DNA of 6,869 nucleotides from WTXA01 sp041741995 (GTDB lineage: Bacteria > Bacillota > TC1). Below the pieces are notes generated by a model that worked only from the letters and a program-made list of their open reading frames with translations, was not told where the DNA came from and made no database searches. Location: NCBI GenBank assembly GCA_041741995.1, contig JBGSJN010000025.1, forward strand, positions 1 to 6,869. Direction: 5' to 3'. The stretch's first letter is position 1. Each line of letters starts with the position of its first letter. Below, piece by piece: positions 6,261 through 6,869 of this stretch. The position numbers and the translations under genes were made by a program.

Positions 6261-6815
6261 ATGAAAATAACAGCTGTATTAGGTAGCCCAATCAGAAATG
6301 GTAACTCAGAGGAGATGGTCAATCTTTTCCTAAGTGGATTTGCCGGTGATGATATTAGAATTTTCAATATCAATGAACTAAATTGCAAAGGATGCCAGGC
6401 CTGTGATGAATGTAAAAAAAGCGATAGCATAGAATGTGCCCTACATGATGAATTACAACCTGCGATGAATAGTTTGGCAGAATCAGATTTAATAGTGCTT
6501 GCAAGCCCTATCTATATGGACCAAATAACTGCCCAGCTAAGAATATTCCAAGATAGATTAAATGTATTCCTTAGGAAAGATTTTAGTACAAAACTAAAGG
6601 AAACTCCAACTGTACTTCTATATAGTCAGGCCATAGAGGATGAAAATAACTATATGAACTATTTTAATACCTTGAAGAAAGTTTATGGTAAGTTTAATAT
6701 GAAAGTAGTTGATACAATAGTACTAACAGATGCCTCAGAACATGATGAAATTAAAAACAATAATAACGTAAAAGAGAGACTAAGTAAGTGGAAGCAGAAT
6801 AATTATAGGGGGTAA
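6261..6815 (+). CDS. Flavodoxin-fold NAD(P)H/FMN reductase, iron-sulfur flavoprotein-like
   Basis: This 184-residue cytosolic oxidoreductase has a flavodoxin-like fold. The first strand and FMN phosphate loop are KITAVLGSPIRNGNSEEM (2-19), and the flavin-contacting loop is ASPIYMDQITAQLR (81-94). Between them lies a cysteine cluster: C42, C45, C48, C51 and C59. C45-x2-C48-x2-C51-x7-C59 fits the compact [4Fe-4S] motif of iron-sulfur flavoproteins. C42/C45/C48/C59 instead follows the usual GC-x-AC pattern of related reductases with an enlarged gap, so cluster binding is plausible but unproven. Such proteins shuttle electrons from NAD(P)H or ferredoxin to unknown acceptors. The gene begins 42 bases after the membrane-protein stop. 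It is followed after 5 bases by a tautomerase gene, a likely two-gene transcript. Confidence 0.87.
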   Translation: MKITAVLGSPIRNGNSEEMVNLFLSGFAGDDIRIFNINELNCKGCQACDECKKSDSIECALHDELQPAMNSLAESDLIVLASPIYMDQITAQLRIFQDRLNVFLRKDFSTKLKETPTVLLYSQAIEDENNYMNYFNTLKKVYGKFNMKVVDTIVLTDASEHDEIKNNNNVKERLSKWKQNNYRG

Positions 6816-6820
6816 TAGGA

Positions 6821-6869
6821 ATGCCACATATTATAGTAAAACTCTGGACAGGTAAACCAGAAGAAAAGA
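6821..6869 (+). CDS. Tautomerase family protein, N-terminal fragment (runs off the window)
   Basis: Sixteen codons are visible, reading MPHIIVKLWTGKPEEK, with no stop before the window ends. The Met-Pro start, the VKLW strand and the GK-x-EE turn match 4-oxalocrotonate tautomerase-type proteins, usually 60-80 residues long. After removal of Met, the N-terminal proline is their catalytic base. AGGGGG at 6807-6812, inside the last codons of the flavoprotein gene, lies 8 bases before the ATG. The gap to the previous stop is 5 bases, so the two are probably translated from one message. The substrate is unknown, and the call rests on a short fragment. Confidence 0.7.
   Translation, partial: MPHIIVKLWTGKPEEK

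Overview
The window is AT-rich. All eight recognisable genes lie on the + strand with short gaps and purine-rich ribosome binding sites. The promoter in front of the toxin-antitoxin pair matches the bacterial housekeeping consensus, and AGA and ATA codons are frequent. This points to a low-GC Bacillota, probably an anaerobic clostridial-type bacterium. The assignment is an inference, since the window holds no rRNA or other phylogenetic marker.

Left part (1-3763). A complete P-type ATPase of the plasma-membrane proton-pump type (P3A) starts at a TTG codon. It is followed after 18 bases by a DUF5131 (phage Gp37/Gp68-like) protein with a Cys-x6-Cys-x2-Cys motif, and after 27 more bases by a small dihydrofolate-reductase/RibD-C-fold protein. 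The spacing suggests one transcript, but the three products have no obvious shared pathway.

Centre (3764-5373). A 180-base intergenic region leads into a type IV toxin-antitoxin pair of the AbiE class: an AbiEi-type winged-helix antitoxin and an AbiEii nucleotidyltransferase toxin, overlapping by ATGA. The intergenic region is the most structured non-coding DNA here. It has a 21-base exact direct repeat, each copy forming the left arm of a palindrome-like operator with the same 17-7-17 geometry. The two operators are 73 bases apart, about seven helical turns. A near-consensus promoter (TTGACT, 17-base spacer, TATAAT) is buried in the second operator. This fits the negative autoregulation and cooperative binding known for AbiEi proteins.

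Right part (5374-6869). A two-helix membrane protein of unknown function follows, with a long cytosolic region. Next is a flavodoxin-fold FMN/iron-sulfur-flavoprotein-like reductase, whose start is best placed at 6261. Last is the first 16 codons of a tautomerase-family gene running off the window; it begins Met-Pro, as its catalytic mechanism requires. The flavoprotein and tautomerase genes are 5 bases apart and probably cotranscribed.

No tRNA, rRNA, CRISPR array or insertion sequence was seen. Nothing here is clearly a wholly new system. The best leads are the duplicated, phased AbiE operator, the unusual membrane charge pair of the P3A-like pump, and the uncharacterised membrane protein next to the toxin-antitoxin pair.
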